Source of the DNA: Elymus sibiricus | Lineage: Eukaryota; Streptophyta; Magnoliopsida; Poales; Poaceae | Direction: 5' to 3' | Length of the DNA: 64,000 nt | NCBI GenBank assembly: GCA_039707655.1 | Contig: CM077664.1 | Coordinates: forward strand, 123,044,485-123,108,484 | Shown here: piece by piece, positions 23,995-36,086 of the stretch | Layout: each line of letters begins with the position of its first letter | Numbering within the stretch: position 1 is the first letter of the stretch | Notes under the pieces: model-generated | The model's input: only the letters and a program-made list of their open reading frames with translations | What the model was told of the DNA's origin: nothing | The model's database searches: none | Translations under genes and position numbers: made by a program

Positions 23995-24007
23995 TGGCAT
24001 CATGAGC
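23995..24007 (+). other. Angela-2 primer binding site
   Basis: TGGCATCATGAGC one base after the LTR, a variant of the initiator-Met tRNA complement. Confidence 0.85.
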
Positions 24008-25248
24008 TAGGTCTATGCGTAGATGAGATCTCGAGTAGAACACAAACGAGTTGTGGGCGTGGGTGTATACATATTGCTTGCCGTTACTAGTTGATACTTG
24101 ATTCGGCGGTATTGTGAGATGAAGCGGCCCGGACCGACATTACGCGTATGCTTACGCGAGACAGGTTCCTTCAACTAACATGTAACTTCGTTGCATAAAG
24201 ATGGCTAGCGGGTGTCTGTCTCTCTCACTTTAGTTGAATTGATTTCAATGAAGACGGTTCTTTTAGAAGATCAAAAAGCAATCACTACACCACGTTGTGG
24301 TTTTGCGTAGGTAAGAACGGTTCTTGCAAACCCGTAGCAGCCACGTAAAATTTGCAACAACAATTAGAGGACGTCTAACTTGTTTTTGCAGGGTATGTTG
24401 TGATGTGATATGGCCAATTACATGATGAGATATATGTGATGTATGAGATGATCATGTGTTGTATAGAATATCACGACTTGCATGTCGATGAGTACGGCAA
24501 CTGGCAGGAGCCATAGAGTTGTCTTTAATTATTTTCGCCGTTTTTGCTTTACTTTATCGCTATGAGTTAGCAATAGTCGTGGAAGCAACAGTCGGCGCGA
24601 CAACCTCATGGCGACACGTTGATGGAGATCAAGATGATGGAGATCATGGTGTCATGCCGGTGACGATGGAGATCATGCCGGTGCTTTGGAGATGGAGATC
24701 AAAAGCACAAGTTCATGGCCATATCATGTCACTTATGATTTGCATGTGATGTTAATCCTTTTATGCATCTTATTTTGCTTAGGACGACGGTAGCATTATA
24801 AGGTGATCCCTCACTTAAATTTCAAGATAAATTGTGTTCTCCCCGAGTGTGCACCGTTGCGAAAGTTCGTCGTTTCGAGACACGCCGTGATGATCGGGTG
24901 TGATAGACTCTACGTTCACATACAACGGGTGTAAGCCATGTTGCACGTGCGGAACACTCGGGTTAAACTTGACGAGCCTAGCATGTACAGACATGGCCTC
25001 GGAACACAAGAAACCGAAAGGTCGAACATGAGTCATATAGTAGATATGATCAACATGAAGATGTTCACCATTGAAACCACCTCGACTCACGTGATGATCG
25101 GACTTGAGTTGGTGGATTTGGATCATGTTACACTCGAATGACCGGAGGGATGTCAATTTGAGTGGGAGTTTTTAAGTAATATGATTAACTAAACTCATTA
25201 TCTAGAACAATAGTCTAAGTTGTCTTTGCTATATTTATGTTGTAGATC
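24008..25248 (+). other. Angela-2 untranslated leader
   Basis: 1.24 kb without a conserved frame. At 24618-24700 the word ATGGAGATCA recurs four to five times with CATGCCGGTG between copies. The same cluster is in Angela-1. A packaging or dimer-linkage role is possible but unproven. Confidence 0.7.
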
Positions 25249-28200
25249 ATGGCTCGCGCAGTAGCACCCCTGAATTTTAATGCGTTCCTAGAGAAAGCTA
25301 AGTTGAAAGATGATGGAAGTAACTTTGTGGACTGGGCCCGTAATCTAAGGATTATCCTTACGGCTTCCCAGAAGGCTTATGTCCTTGATGCACCGCTTGG
25401 TGATCCACCCGCTCCAGTTGAGTCTCTAGACGTTGTGAACGCCTGGCAGGCTCGTTCTGAAGATTACTCAATAGTTCAATGTGCAATATTGTATGGCTTA
25501 GAACCAGGACTTCAAAGACGTTTTGAACGTCATGGAGCATATGAGATGTTCCAGGAGTTGAAGTTTATCTTTCAGAAGAATGCCCGGATCGAGAGATATG
25601 AGATCTCCGATAAGTTCTATGCTTGCAAGATGGAGGAGAACGGGTCTATCAGTGATCATGTACTCAGAATGTCTGGGTACTCCACCCGTCTGGCTGAATT
25701 GGGGATGCCCCTTCCGCCAGAGGCTATCACTGACAGAGTTCTTCAATCATTGCCACCTAGCTACAAGAGCTTCGTGTTGAACTATAACATGCACGGGATG
25801 AACAAGTCAGTCGCCGAGCTGTTTGCGATGCTGAAAGCCGCTGAGTTTGAAATTCAGAAGGAGCATCAAGTGTTGATGGTCAATAAAACCACTAGTTTCA
25901 AGAAAAATGGCAAGGGTAAGAAGGGTAACTCCAAGAAGAGTGGCAAAGCAGTTGCTCCTCTCCTGAAGAAACCCAAGGCTGGACCCAAACCAGAAACTGT
26001 GTGCTTTCATTGCAAGGGAACTGGACACTAGAAGCGGAACTGCCCCAAGTATTTGGCTGACAAGAAGGCGGCCAACAACAAACAAGGTATATATGATATA
26101 CATGTTATTGATGTGTACCTTACCAACTCTCGTTGTAGTGCCTGGGTATTTGATACCGGTGCGGTTGCTCATATTTGCAACTCAAAACAGGAACTGCGGA
26201 ATAAACGGAGGCTGGCAAAGGACGAAGTGACGATGCGCGTGGGAAATGGTTCCAAGGTTGATGTGATCGCCGTCGGCACGCTCGCTCTTCGATTACCATC
26301 GGGATTAGTGATGAACCTGAATAATTGTTATTTAGTGCCTGCGTTAAGCATGAACATTATATCTGGATCTTGTTTATTGCGAGACGGTTACCCATTTAAA
26401 TCAGAGAATAATGGTTGTTCTATTTATATGAGTAATATCTTTTATGGTCATGCACCCAATGTGAGGGGTTTATTCTTATTGAATCTCGATAGTAATGATA
26501 CACATGTTCATAACATTGATGCCAAAAGATGTAGAATTGATAATGATAATACCACTTTCTTGTGGCACTGCCGTTTAGGTCATATTGGCGTAAAACGCAT
26601 GAGGAAGCTCCATGCTGATGGACTTTTGGAGTCACTTGATTTTGAATCACTTGACACATGTGAGCCATGCCTCATGGGCAAGATGACTAAAACGCCGTTC
26701 TCTGGAACAATGGAACGGGCAAGTGACTTATTGGAAATCATACATACTGATGTGTGCGGTCCGATGAGCATTGAGGCGCGCGGTGGTTATCGTTACTTTC
26801 TCACCTTCACTGATGACTTAAGTAGATATGGGTATATTTACTTAATGAAACACAAGTCTGAAACATTTGAAAAGTTCAAACAATTTCAGAGTGAAGTTGA
26901 GAATCATCGTAACAAGAAGATTAAATTCCTATGATCTGATCGAGGAGGAGAATATCTGAGTTATGAGTTTGGCAGTCACTTAAGACAATGTGGAATTGTT
27001 TCACAACTAACACCGCCTGGAACACCACAGCGTAATGGTGTGTCCGAACGTCGTAATCGAACCTTATTGGATATGGTGCGATCTATGATGTCTCTTGCCG
27101 ATTTGCCACTATCGTTTTGGGGTTATGCATTAGAGACAGCTGCATTCACTTTAAATAGGGCACCATCGAAATCCGTTGAGACGACACCATATGAACTTTG
27201 GTTTGGCAAGAAGCCAAAGCTGTCGTTTCTTAAAGTTTGGGGATGTGATGCTTATGTCAAAAAGCTTCAGCCTGAAAAGCTGGAACCCAAAGCGGAGAAA
27301 TGCATCTTCATAGGATACCCAAAAGAGACAGTTGGGTATACCTTCTACCTCAGATCCGAGGGCAAAGTGTTTGTCGCTAAAAACGGAACATTTCTTGAGA
27401 AAGAGTTTCTCTCGAAAGAATTGAGTGGGAGGAAGATAGAACTTGATGAGGTTGTTGAACCTTTACTTCAACCTGAAAGTAGCGCAGCGCAGAAAGATGT
27501 TTCTGTAGAGCCTACATCAGCTGAAGAGGAAGTTAATGATGATGATCATGAAGCTTTGGATCAAGTTGCTATCAAACCTCGTAGGTCGACAAGGACGCGT
27601 ACTGCTCCTGAGTGGTACGGCAACCCTGTCTTAGAAGTCATGTTGTTGGACAACGACGAACCTACGAGCTATGGAGAAGCGATGATGGGCCCGGATTCCG
27701 AGAAGTGGTTAGAGGCCATGAAATCCGAGATGGGATCCATGTATGAAAACAAAGTGTGGACTTTGGAAGTATTACCTGAAGGGCGTAAGGCCATTCAGAA
27801 CAAATGGATCTTTAAGAGGAAGACGGACGCGGACGGTAATGTCACCGTCTATAAAGCTCGACTTGTGGCAAAGGGTTTTTCACAAGTTCAAGGAGTTGAC
27901 TACGATGAGACTTTCTCACCCGTAGCGATGCTTAAGTCCGTCAGAATCATGTTAGCAATAGCTGCCTTTTTCGATTATGAAATTTGGCAGATGGATGTCA
28001 AAACAGCGTTCCATAACGGTTTCCTTAAGGAAGAGTTGTATATGATGCAACCAGAAGGTTTTGTCGATCCAGAGAATGCTGACAAAGTTTGCAAACTCCA
28101 GCGATCCATTTATGGACTGGTGCAAGCATCTCGGAGTTGGAATCTTCGCTTTGATGAGGTGATCAAAGTGTTCGAGTTTATGCAAGTTTACGGAGAAGCT

Positions 28201-29232
28201 TGTATTTACAAGAAAGTGAGTGGGAGCTCTATAGCGTTTCTAATATTATATGTGGATGACATATTGCTGATTGGAAACAATATAGAAATGTTGGAAAGCG
28301 TAAAGGAATATTTGAACAAGAGTTTTTCAATGAAGGACCTAGGAGAAGCTGCTTTCATATTAGGCATCAAGATCTATAGAGATAGATCAAGACGTTTAAT
28401 AGGACTTTCACAAAGCACATACCTTGATAAATTTTTGAAGAAGTTCAAAATGGATCAGTCCAAGAAGGGGTTCTTGCCTGTTTTGCAAGGTGTGAAGTTG
28501 AGTAAGACTCAATGCCCAGTGACTGCAGAAGATAGAGAAAAGATGAGTGTCATCCCCTATGCTTCAGCCATAGGCTCTATCATGTATGCAATGCTGTGCA
28601 TAGGACCCGATGTCAGCCTTGCCATAAGTATGGTCGGAAGGTTTCAAAGTGATCCAGGAATGGAACACTGGACGGCGGTCAAGAATATCCTGAAGTACCT
28701 GAAAAGGACTAAGGACATGTTTCTCGTTTATGGAGGTGATCAAGAGCTCGTCGTAAAGGGTTACGTTGATGCAAGCTTTGACACTGATCCGGATGACTCT
28801 AAGTCTCAAACCGGATACGTATTTATTCTTAATGGGGGTGCGGTTAGCTGGTGCAGTTCCAAGCAAAGCGTGGTAGCTGATTCTACATGCGAAGCGGAGT
28901 ACATCGCAGCCTCGGAGGCGGCGAAGGAAGCTGTCTGGATGAAGGAGTTCATGACAGATCTTGGAGTAGTGCCTAGTGCGCTTAACCCAATGACTCTGTT
29001 TTGTGATAACACTGGTGCCATTGCTCTAGCCAAGGAACCAAGATTTCACAAGAGGACCAGACACATAAAGCGACGTTTCAATTCCATCCGCGATTACATC
29101 AAGGAGGATGACATAAATATTTGCAAAGTACACACGGATCTGAATGTTGCAGATCCGATGACTAAACCTCTTCCAAGGGCTAAACATGAACAACACCAGA
29201 ACTGTATGGGTGTTCGATTCATTACAATGTAA
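25249..29232 (+). pseudogene. Angela-2 gag-pol polyprotein with two in-frame stops
   Basis: One reading frame of 1,328 codons. Gag core is at residues about 10-220. A CCHC zinc knuckle is at 252-265, where codon 261 is TAG (26029-26031) in place of the Trp codon kept in Angela-1. Protease WVFDTGA is at 299-305, then integrase zinc-binding WHCRLGH and the core starting HTDVCGP. The second stop is TGA at codon 562 (26932-26934), where Angela-1 has CGA. Then come the rest of integrase, RT with YVDD at 1001-1004, and RNase H with VDASFD at about 1173, CEAEY and CDNTGA. The frame ends TAA at 29230. Both stops fit C-to-T decay on one strand or the other. Outside them no frameshift is seen, so inactivation is recent. 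Confidence 0.96.
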
Positions 29233-29270
29233 ATCACATAGTGATGTGAACTAGATTATTGACTCTAGTG

Positions 29271-29282
29271 CAAGTGGGAGAC
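29271..29282 (+). other. Angela-2 polypurine tract
   Basis: CAAGTGGGAGAC directly before the 3' LTR. Confidence 0.85.
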
Positions 29283-31130
29283 TGTTGGAAATATGCCCTA
29301 GAGGCAATAATAAATTGGTTGTTATTATATTTCCTTGTTCATGATAATCGTTTATTATCCATGCTATAATTGTATTGATTGGAAACTCAAATACATGTGT
29401 GGGTACATAGACAACACTGTGTCCCTAGTAAGCCTCTAGTTGACTAGCTCGTTGATCAAAGATGGTTAAGGTTTCCTAGCCATTGACATGAGATGTCATT
29501 TGATAACGGGATCACATCATTAGGAGAATGATGTGATGGACAAGACCCAAACTACGAACGTAGCATATGATCGTGTCAGTTTATTGCTATTGTTTTCTGC
29601 ATGTCAAGTATCTGTTCCTATGACCATGAGATCATGCAACTCCCTGACATCGGAGGAGTACCTTGTGTGTATCAAACGTCGCAACGTAACTGGGTGACTA
29701 TAAAGATGCTCTACAGGTATCTCCGAGGGTGTCTGTTGGGTTGGCATGGATCAAGACTGGGATTTGTTACTCCGTGTGACGGAGAGGTATCTCAGGGCCC
29801 ACTCGGTAATACAACATCACAATGAGCCTTGCAAGCAATGTGACTAAAGTGTTAGCCACGAGATCTTGTATTACGGAACGAGTAAAGAGACTTGCCGGTA
29901 ACGAGATTGAACTAGGTATAGAGATACCGACGATCGAATCTCGGGCAAGTAACATACCGAAGAACAAAGGGAACATCATACGGGATTAACTGAATCCTTG
30001 ACATAGAGGTTCGACCGATAAAGATCTTCGTAGAATATGTAGGAGCCAATATGGGCATCCAGGTCCCGCTATTGGTTATTGATCGTAGAGGTGTCTCGGT
30101 CATGTCTACATAGTTCTCGAACCCGCAGGGTCTACACACTTAACGTTTGGTGACGATTAGTATAGTTGAGTTATTTTGTTGGTGACCGAAGGTTGTTCGG
30201 AGTCCCGGATAAGATCCCGGACATGACGAGGATCTCCGGAATAGTCCGGAGGTAAAGATTGATATATGTGATAATAGTGTTTTGGTTTCCGGAAGGGTTC
30301 CGGAATTCACCGGAAGAGGTTCCGAATGTTTCCCGAAATGTTCGGATACGAGAACACTTTATTTGGGCCAAGGGGTAAAGCCCACGAGGCTTAGGCAAGG
30401 TGCAAAAGGAAGTTTTGCTGGCGTCTGGGGCGGTACTACCGCTTATCGTAAGCGGTACTACCGCTACGGGCGGTACTACCGCTTATCGTAAGCGGTACTA
30501 CCGCTACGGGCGGTACTACCGCTTATCGTAAGCGGTACTACCGCTTGTATGCGATGCTGCAGGGATCCGAGTTGGACTCTTTCCCTGCGGGCCAAACCGA
30601 CCGTGTGCGGGCAAAACCGACCTGGAGGAGGCTTTTACTCCAAGTTTAGACCCCAAGGCTCAACATATAAATAGAGGGGCAGGGCTAGCACACGGGACAC
30701 ATTAAGATTTCCCAAGCCGTGTGTCGGCAACCCTAACCCTCTAGTTCTCCCGTCATAATCTCCGTAGTGCTTGGCGAAGCCCTGCAGAGATTGTTCCTCA
30801 CCACCATCACCACGCCGTCGTGCTGCCGGAACTCATATACTACTTCACCATCGCTCGCTGGATCGAGGAGGTGAAGGCGTCATCAAGCCGTACGTGTGTT
30901 CAACGCGGAGGTGCCGTCCGTTCGGCACTAGTTCGTGATCGGATCGAGGGACGACTTGCGATTTGGATCGCGGAGACGTTCGACTACATCAACCGCGTTT
31001 CTTAACGCTTCTGCTTAGCGATCTACAAGGGTATGTAGATTCACTCTCCCTCTCGTAGATGCTCATCACCATGGATAGATCTTGTGTGTGCGTAGGAAAT
31101 TTTTTGTTTCCCATGCAACGTTCCCCAACA
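29283..31130 (+). repeat. Angela-2 3' LTR (1,848 bp)
   Basis: Same length and organisation as the 5' LTR, ending TTCCCCAACA at 31130 and followed by the TCGAT duplication. Confidence 0.96.
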
Positions 31131-31230
31131 TCGATAACCTTGGTTTCATAATTGAGGGAAATACTTATCTCTACTGTGCTGCATCATCCCTTCCTCTTCG
31201 GGGAAATACCAACGCAAGCTACAAGTAGCA
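31131..31230 (+). repeat. Element A 5' LTR, terminal segment
   Basis: Begins with the duplicated TCGAT and matches 35987-36086 of the right LTR through CTACAAGTAGCA at 31230. Confidence 0.93.
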
Positions 31231-31241
31231 GGAAGAATTTC

Positions 31242-31259
31242 TGGCGCCGTTGCCGGGGA
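31242..31259 (+). other. Element A primer binding site
   Basis: TGGCGCCGTTGCCGGGGA shortly after the LTR end, the tRNA-Asp-type site common in Athila-like gypsy elements. Confidence 0.85.
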
Positions 31260-31425
31260 GACATCATCAACATTTATCAAGTACCTTTGCACAAACACTC
31301 ATCTCCTTGCATTTACTTTATTTGCCATTTGCCTCTCGTTTTCATCTCCCCCACTTCTAAAACATTTTTACAAAAATACAAAAATATTTTCCTTTGCATT
31401 TTTCTTCGTTTGCTTGTCTTGTCGT

Positions 31426-31990
31426 CATGACTAGTGTCTCTATCCCTCCTTTGTCCCCGGATTTTGAAGTGCTTTACTTCAAACAAAGACAAGGAGAAAA
31501 TATTAAAGATGCTTGGTATAGGTTAATGGAGTCCTATCGTGTTTGTTCCGTAAAAGGGGATTTAAAAATTTTGCTACGCAATTTCTATATAGGTTTAACC
31601 TTGCATCATAGACAACTTCTGGATTTTGCCGCAAACGGGAATTTTATTGAGAGTGAGGCCAATACCGCCTATGAAATAATAGAAGGCATATTGGGTGTTC
31701 CTCCACCACAAAAGGGTTTTGCTTTTACTCAAGAGGGGGCTCAAATATTAGACAAATTGGGTGATATGCAGAAAAATTTGGTTGAGTTGCAAAAGTCTAA
31801 CGAGCCTCTTAAAAATATTAGTGGAAATCTCAATCGTACGAATACCTTGATTTCTCTATGCAATAAGCGGTTGGATATTTTGGATATTACGATTGCCTAT
31901 TTTTCTGAAAATAATGGGAAGCGTAAAGAGCCTCCCGGGGTTGAGAAAACCCCCGCTAAGATCATTAAAACCAAGGATGACAACACTTGA
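31426..31990 (+). CDS. Element A gag-like protein, 198 aa ORF region, open
   Basis: The ATG at 31427 begins MTSVSIPPLSPDF (the frame opens one codon region upstream through non-ATG sequence). Residues about 20-100 match the retrotransposon gag core pattern: GENIKDAWYRLMESYR, then FYIGLTLHHRQLLDFAANGNF and a YEIIEGILG helix; the C gag has the equivalent GESIAQAWGRL and FYARLSHDNQTMLD. Residues 120-175 are Leu/Lys/Asn-rich and likely coiled. The C-terminus is basic (GKRKEPP, KIIKTKDD). There is no zinc knuckle and no pol. An intact gag in an otherwise non-coding element suggests it may contribute to packaging while enzymes come in trans. Conserved hairpin words follow the stop. Confidence 0.75.
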
Positions 31991-34493
31991 AATTATGCAT
32001 TATGCCTAGCTAGGGGCATAAAACAATAGCGCTTGTTGGGAGGCAACCCAATGAATAAAATAAATTTTTGTTATAAGTTTCTGTTATGGTGTGTTTTTAC
32101 TGTCATGCTACTGGTATGATAGTATTTTTATGTTTTTAATTAGTGTTTGTGCCAAGTAAAGCCTTTGGGATGATTTGGAAGATAGTATAATTGATGCTGT
32201 TTGGAAAACAGAAAGTTTTGCGTTCAGTGCCCGAATTTTGTTTCTGTACTGGAGCATCAGAAAAATCTGAAATTTTTACAAAGTATTGGTATATGAATTT
32301 CCCACGTTGTCCTAATTTTTCAGAATTTTTGATGTTACAGAAGTATGGCTTTTAAATAGATTGCTACAGACTGTTCTGTTTTTGACAGATTCTGTTTTTG
32401 ATGCACTACTTGCTTGTTTTGATGAATCTATGGATTGTATCGGGGGGGTATAAGCCATGGTGAATTTAGAGTACAGTAGGTATAATGCACAAATAAAATA
32501 TGAATGGGTTTGCAACAGTACTTATAGTAGTGATTTGTTTTGTTATACTAACGGATCTCACGAAGGTTTTGTTGAGTTTTGTGTGATTGAAGTTTTCAAG
32601 TTTTGGGTGAGATCACGATGGATGAAGGAATACGGAGTAGCAAAAGCCTAAGCTTGGGGATGCCCAAGGCACCCCAAGGTAATATTCAAGGAAGACTCAA
32701 GCGTCTAAGCTTGGGGATGCCTCGGAAGGCATCCCCTCTTTATTCTACCGACCATCGGTAATTTTACTTGGAACTATATTTTTATTCGTCACATGATATG
32801 TGTTTTGCTTGGAGCGTCTTGTATGATATGAGTCTTTGCTTTGTTTGCTTTTTAGTTCGTCACAATCATCTTTGCTGCACACACCTATTTTGAGAGAGCC
32901 ACACATTATCATCATAATTTGTAGAATACTCTATGTGCTTCACTTAAATTTTTTGAGCTAGGCAGTTGCTCTAGTGCTTCACTTAAATCCTTTTAAGCAC
33001 GGTGGTGGCTGAAATTTTGTAGAAATAAACTCTCATGCTTCACTTATATTATTTTGAGAGTTGACTGGAATGTTGTAGAAATAAACTCTCATGCTTCACT
33101 TATATTATTTTGAGAGTTGATTGAAATTTTGTGGAAATAAATTCTCATGCTTCACTTATATCATTTTGAGAATTGACTTGATTAAAATGCAATTGGTCCG
33201 AAAGTGATGAATATTCAAGAGGGATATAGATAAAAAAACTTTCATATAGATCATTGGATATGACAAGTGTGATTCCTTGCAATAGTTTTGCGATATGGAA
33301 ATGATGATATGTGATGCCATGTTAGTGAGTAATTGTGCTTAAGTAAGAATATTAGTGTTAAGGTTTGTGATTCCCTATGCAAGCACGTTAAGTCAATAGT
33401 TATGCAATGAAGTTATATCCTACTATGGTGCATTATTCGGTGTTAGTTATGTTCAATGCATGTTTATGACCGTTTTCGTTTTTTGGTTGGTTGCTTCTCA
33501 ATCTTTTGCTAGCCTTCATGTGTACTAAGCGGAAATACTGGTTGTGCATCCAAAATCCTTAAAACCAGTTTTGCCTTATGAGTCCACTATATCTACCTAT
33601 ATGCGGTATTCCAATGCCGTTCCAAGTAAATTTGCGTGTGCCAACTCTAAATTTCAAAATATTTTTTCTGTTTTGTGTGCCCGTACCGCTCATGAAGCGG
33701 AAGGGTGTAGCCAATATCTTCCATGCTAGGTGTGTTATTCTCAAGATGAGTGTTTATTCACTTGTCATTGCACGAGAGTGTGGCGGTAATAGGGATGCCC
33801 AGTCCCGAAATGTGAAATGAAATGAAATGAAAAATCTTATGTGATCACAATAATAAATTCCTTGGAAAGTGATGGTATGGAGGGCACCCGTGGATACGGC
33901 TAGCCATGGATTGTGAAAGAATTGGTGGAAAGGAATAAACTTTATTTTCTGTTTGGGAACTGCCTATGATGTATGTAGCATGGAAGATATTGGGAATTCT
34001 CATTCGTTTTCGTTGACAGGAAAAGCATGCCTCCCAAAATATTTTTTATCTCTTTAATTTCAGCTTTGAGCTCTGGCACATTTGACAAATCTCTGCTTCC
34101 CTCTGCGAAGGGCCTATCTATTTACTTTTATGCAATTTTTATTTTTCTTGAGTCTCCATCTTCTCTTACAAAAGCACCAACTAGAGAACACTATTGTCAT
34201 ACTTGTGCATTGGTTGTAGCTAATATTTGAGTGTGTTTCATAAATGGATCAATGATTGAGCATAATGGGCTAGGGATAACTTTCTTTAGCGTTGATATTT
34301 TGAAAGACATGGTTGCTTGTTAGTATGCTTGAGTATCTATGTTTTCATGTCAAATTATAGACTATTGCTTTGAATCATAAAAGTCCAATGTCCATGCTAC
34401 AAAAAGGAAAAGAATATGTGATAAATATGTTAGGCAGCATTCCACATCAAAAATTCTGTTTTTATCATTTACCTACTCGAGGACGAGCAGGAG
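31991..34493 (+). other. Element A 3' non-coding region
   Basis: About 2.5 kb without a domain. It contains the post-gag hairpin motif (31998-32055), two internal copies of the polypurine-tract sequence (32649-32664, 32706-32721), a 59-bp minisatellite (32937-33190) and a 33500-34230 stretch shared with the 3' regions of C and D. It ends with GAGGACGAGCAGGAG before the true polypurine tract. Confidence 0.8.
32937..33190. repeat. 59-bp minisatellite in element A
   Basis: TGCTTCACTTATATTATTTT plus GAGAGTTGA and GAAATAAACTCTCA recur about five times. The last three units (33033, 33092, 33151) are spaced 59 bp and are nearly identical; earlier units are diverged. Confidence 0.85.
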
Positions 34494-34509
34494 TTAAGTT
34501 TGGGGATGC
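34494..34509 (+). other. Element A polypurine tract
   Basis: TTAAGTTTGGGGATGC immediately before the 3' LTR. Confidence 0.85.
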
Positions 34510-36086
34510 TGATACGTCTCCAACGTATCTATAATTTTTGATTGTTCCATGCTGTTATAATATCAATCTTGGATGTTTTTACAATCATTTATAGCAATTT
34601 TATATCATTTTTGGAGACTAACCCATTAACCTAGAGCCCAGTGCCAGTTGCTGTTTTCTGCCCTGTTTTTGTTTCACAGAAAATCAATATTAAACGAAGT
34701 CCAAATATAGTGAAACTTTTTGGAGATTTTTTCTTGGCCAAGAAGAATACCAGAAGCTTCGAGGGGAGGCCAAAAGACCTTGGTGGGCCCCACGAGCCAC
34801 CAGGGCGCGCCTGGGGGGGGGCAGGCGCGCCCGGATGCCTCGTGGGCCCCACCAAGCTCCGTTTGACCTAATTCCAGCACTATAAATTCCAGAAAAATCA
34901 GAAACCCTCAGGGGAGTCCAAGAAATACTTTTTATGCCGCCGCAAGCCTCTTTTCCAGAGAGATCCCATCTGGGGTCCTTCTCCGGTAATCTGCCGGAGG
35001 GGGAATCGATCACGGAGGGGATCTACATCAACCTTGCCGCCTCTCCGATGATGCGTGAGTAGTTTACCATAGACCTTCGGGTCCATAGGCAGTAGCTAGA
35101 TGGATTCTTCTCTCTTTTTGATCTTCAATGCAATGTTCTCCTTGATGTTCTTGGAGATCTATCCGATGTAATCTTTCTTTGCGGTGTGTTTGTTGGGATC
35201 CGATGAATTGTGAGTTTATGATCAGATTATCCATGAAATTATTTGAGTCTTTGCTGCACTATTTTATGCGTGATTATTATAGCCTCGTATTTCTTCTCCG
35301 ATCTATTGATTTGGTTTGGCCAACTAAGTTGATTTATCTTGCCATGGGAAGATGTGCTTTGTAGTGGGTTCGATCTTGCGGTGCTCAATCCCAGTGACAG
35401 AAAGGGACATGACACGTATGTATCGTTGCTACTAAGGGTAAAAAGATGGGATCTATTCATTGGGTTTATTAATTCGTGAGTTTGTCTTGTCTACATCATG
35501 TCATCGTTCTTAAGGCATTACTCCGTTCTTATGGACTTAATACACTAGATGCATGATGGATAGTGGTCGATGTGTGGAGTAATAGTAGTAGATGCAGGCA
35601 GGAGTCGGTCTACTAATCTTGGACGTGATGCCTATATACATGATCATTGCCTTGGATATTGTCATGATTATTTGCTTTTCTATCAATTGCCCAACAGTAA
35701 TTTGTCTACCCACCGTATGCTATTTTCTCGAGAGAAGCCTCTAGTGAAATCTATGGCCCCCGGGTCTATCAAAATCATATTACTAAAACCCTAAAAATAT
35801 TGCTGCCATTTTCTTTTATTTATTTTATTTAGTATTTTTGCTGCAATCTATCAATCTATCAAATACAATTTAATCTTGCAATCTTACCGCCAAGGGATTG
35901 AAAACCCCTTGTTTGCGTTGGGTGCAAGGATTTGTTGTTTGTGTGCAGGTACTGCTTACTAGGTGTTGTGTGATTCTCCTACTGGTTCGATAACCTTGGT
36001 TTCATAATTGAGGGAAATACTTATCTCTACTGTGCTGCATCATCCCTTCCTCTTCGGGGAAATACCAACGCAAGCTACAAGTAGCA
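34510..36086 (+). repeat. Element A 3' LTR (1,577 bp)
   Basis: Uninterrupted LTR, TGATACGTCTCC...CTACAAGTAGCA, followed by TAGAC. Serves as the empty-site reference for Angela-2. Contains a GC palindrome (34784-34852). Confidence 0.95.

Larger units (their letters stand above)
22146..31130 (+). mobile_element. Angela-2: complete BARE1/WIS/Angela-type Ty1-copia retrotransposon
   Basis: A full 8,985-bp element with two 1,848-bp LTRs of identical length and the target duplication TCGAT (22141-22145, 31131-31135). The uninterrupted target is seen in the right LTR of element A (GGTTCGATAACC near 35985). By eye only about a dozen substitutions separate the LTRs (for example 22225, 22314, 22840), making it the youngest datable insertion here. 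The primer site, leader, gag-pol and polypurine tract are all present. Coding is broken by two nonsense codons. Confidence 0.97.
20664..36086 (+). mobile_element. Element A: gag-only gypsy-type retrotransposon
   Basis: Flanked by TAGAC (20659-20663, 36087-36091). Both LTRs are 1,577 bp once the nested Angela-2 is removed from the left one. Primer site is complementary to a tRNA-Asp-type end (TGGCGCCGTTGCCGGGGA). The only coding region is a 198-aa gag-like ORF; no protease, RT or integrase sequence is present, so mobility would depend on enzymes from another element. By eye roughly 35-40 differences separate the LTRs, more than for the nested Angela-2, as nesting requires. Confidence 0.93.
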
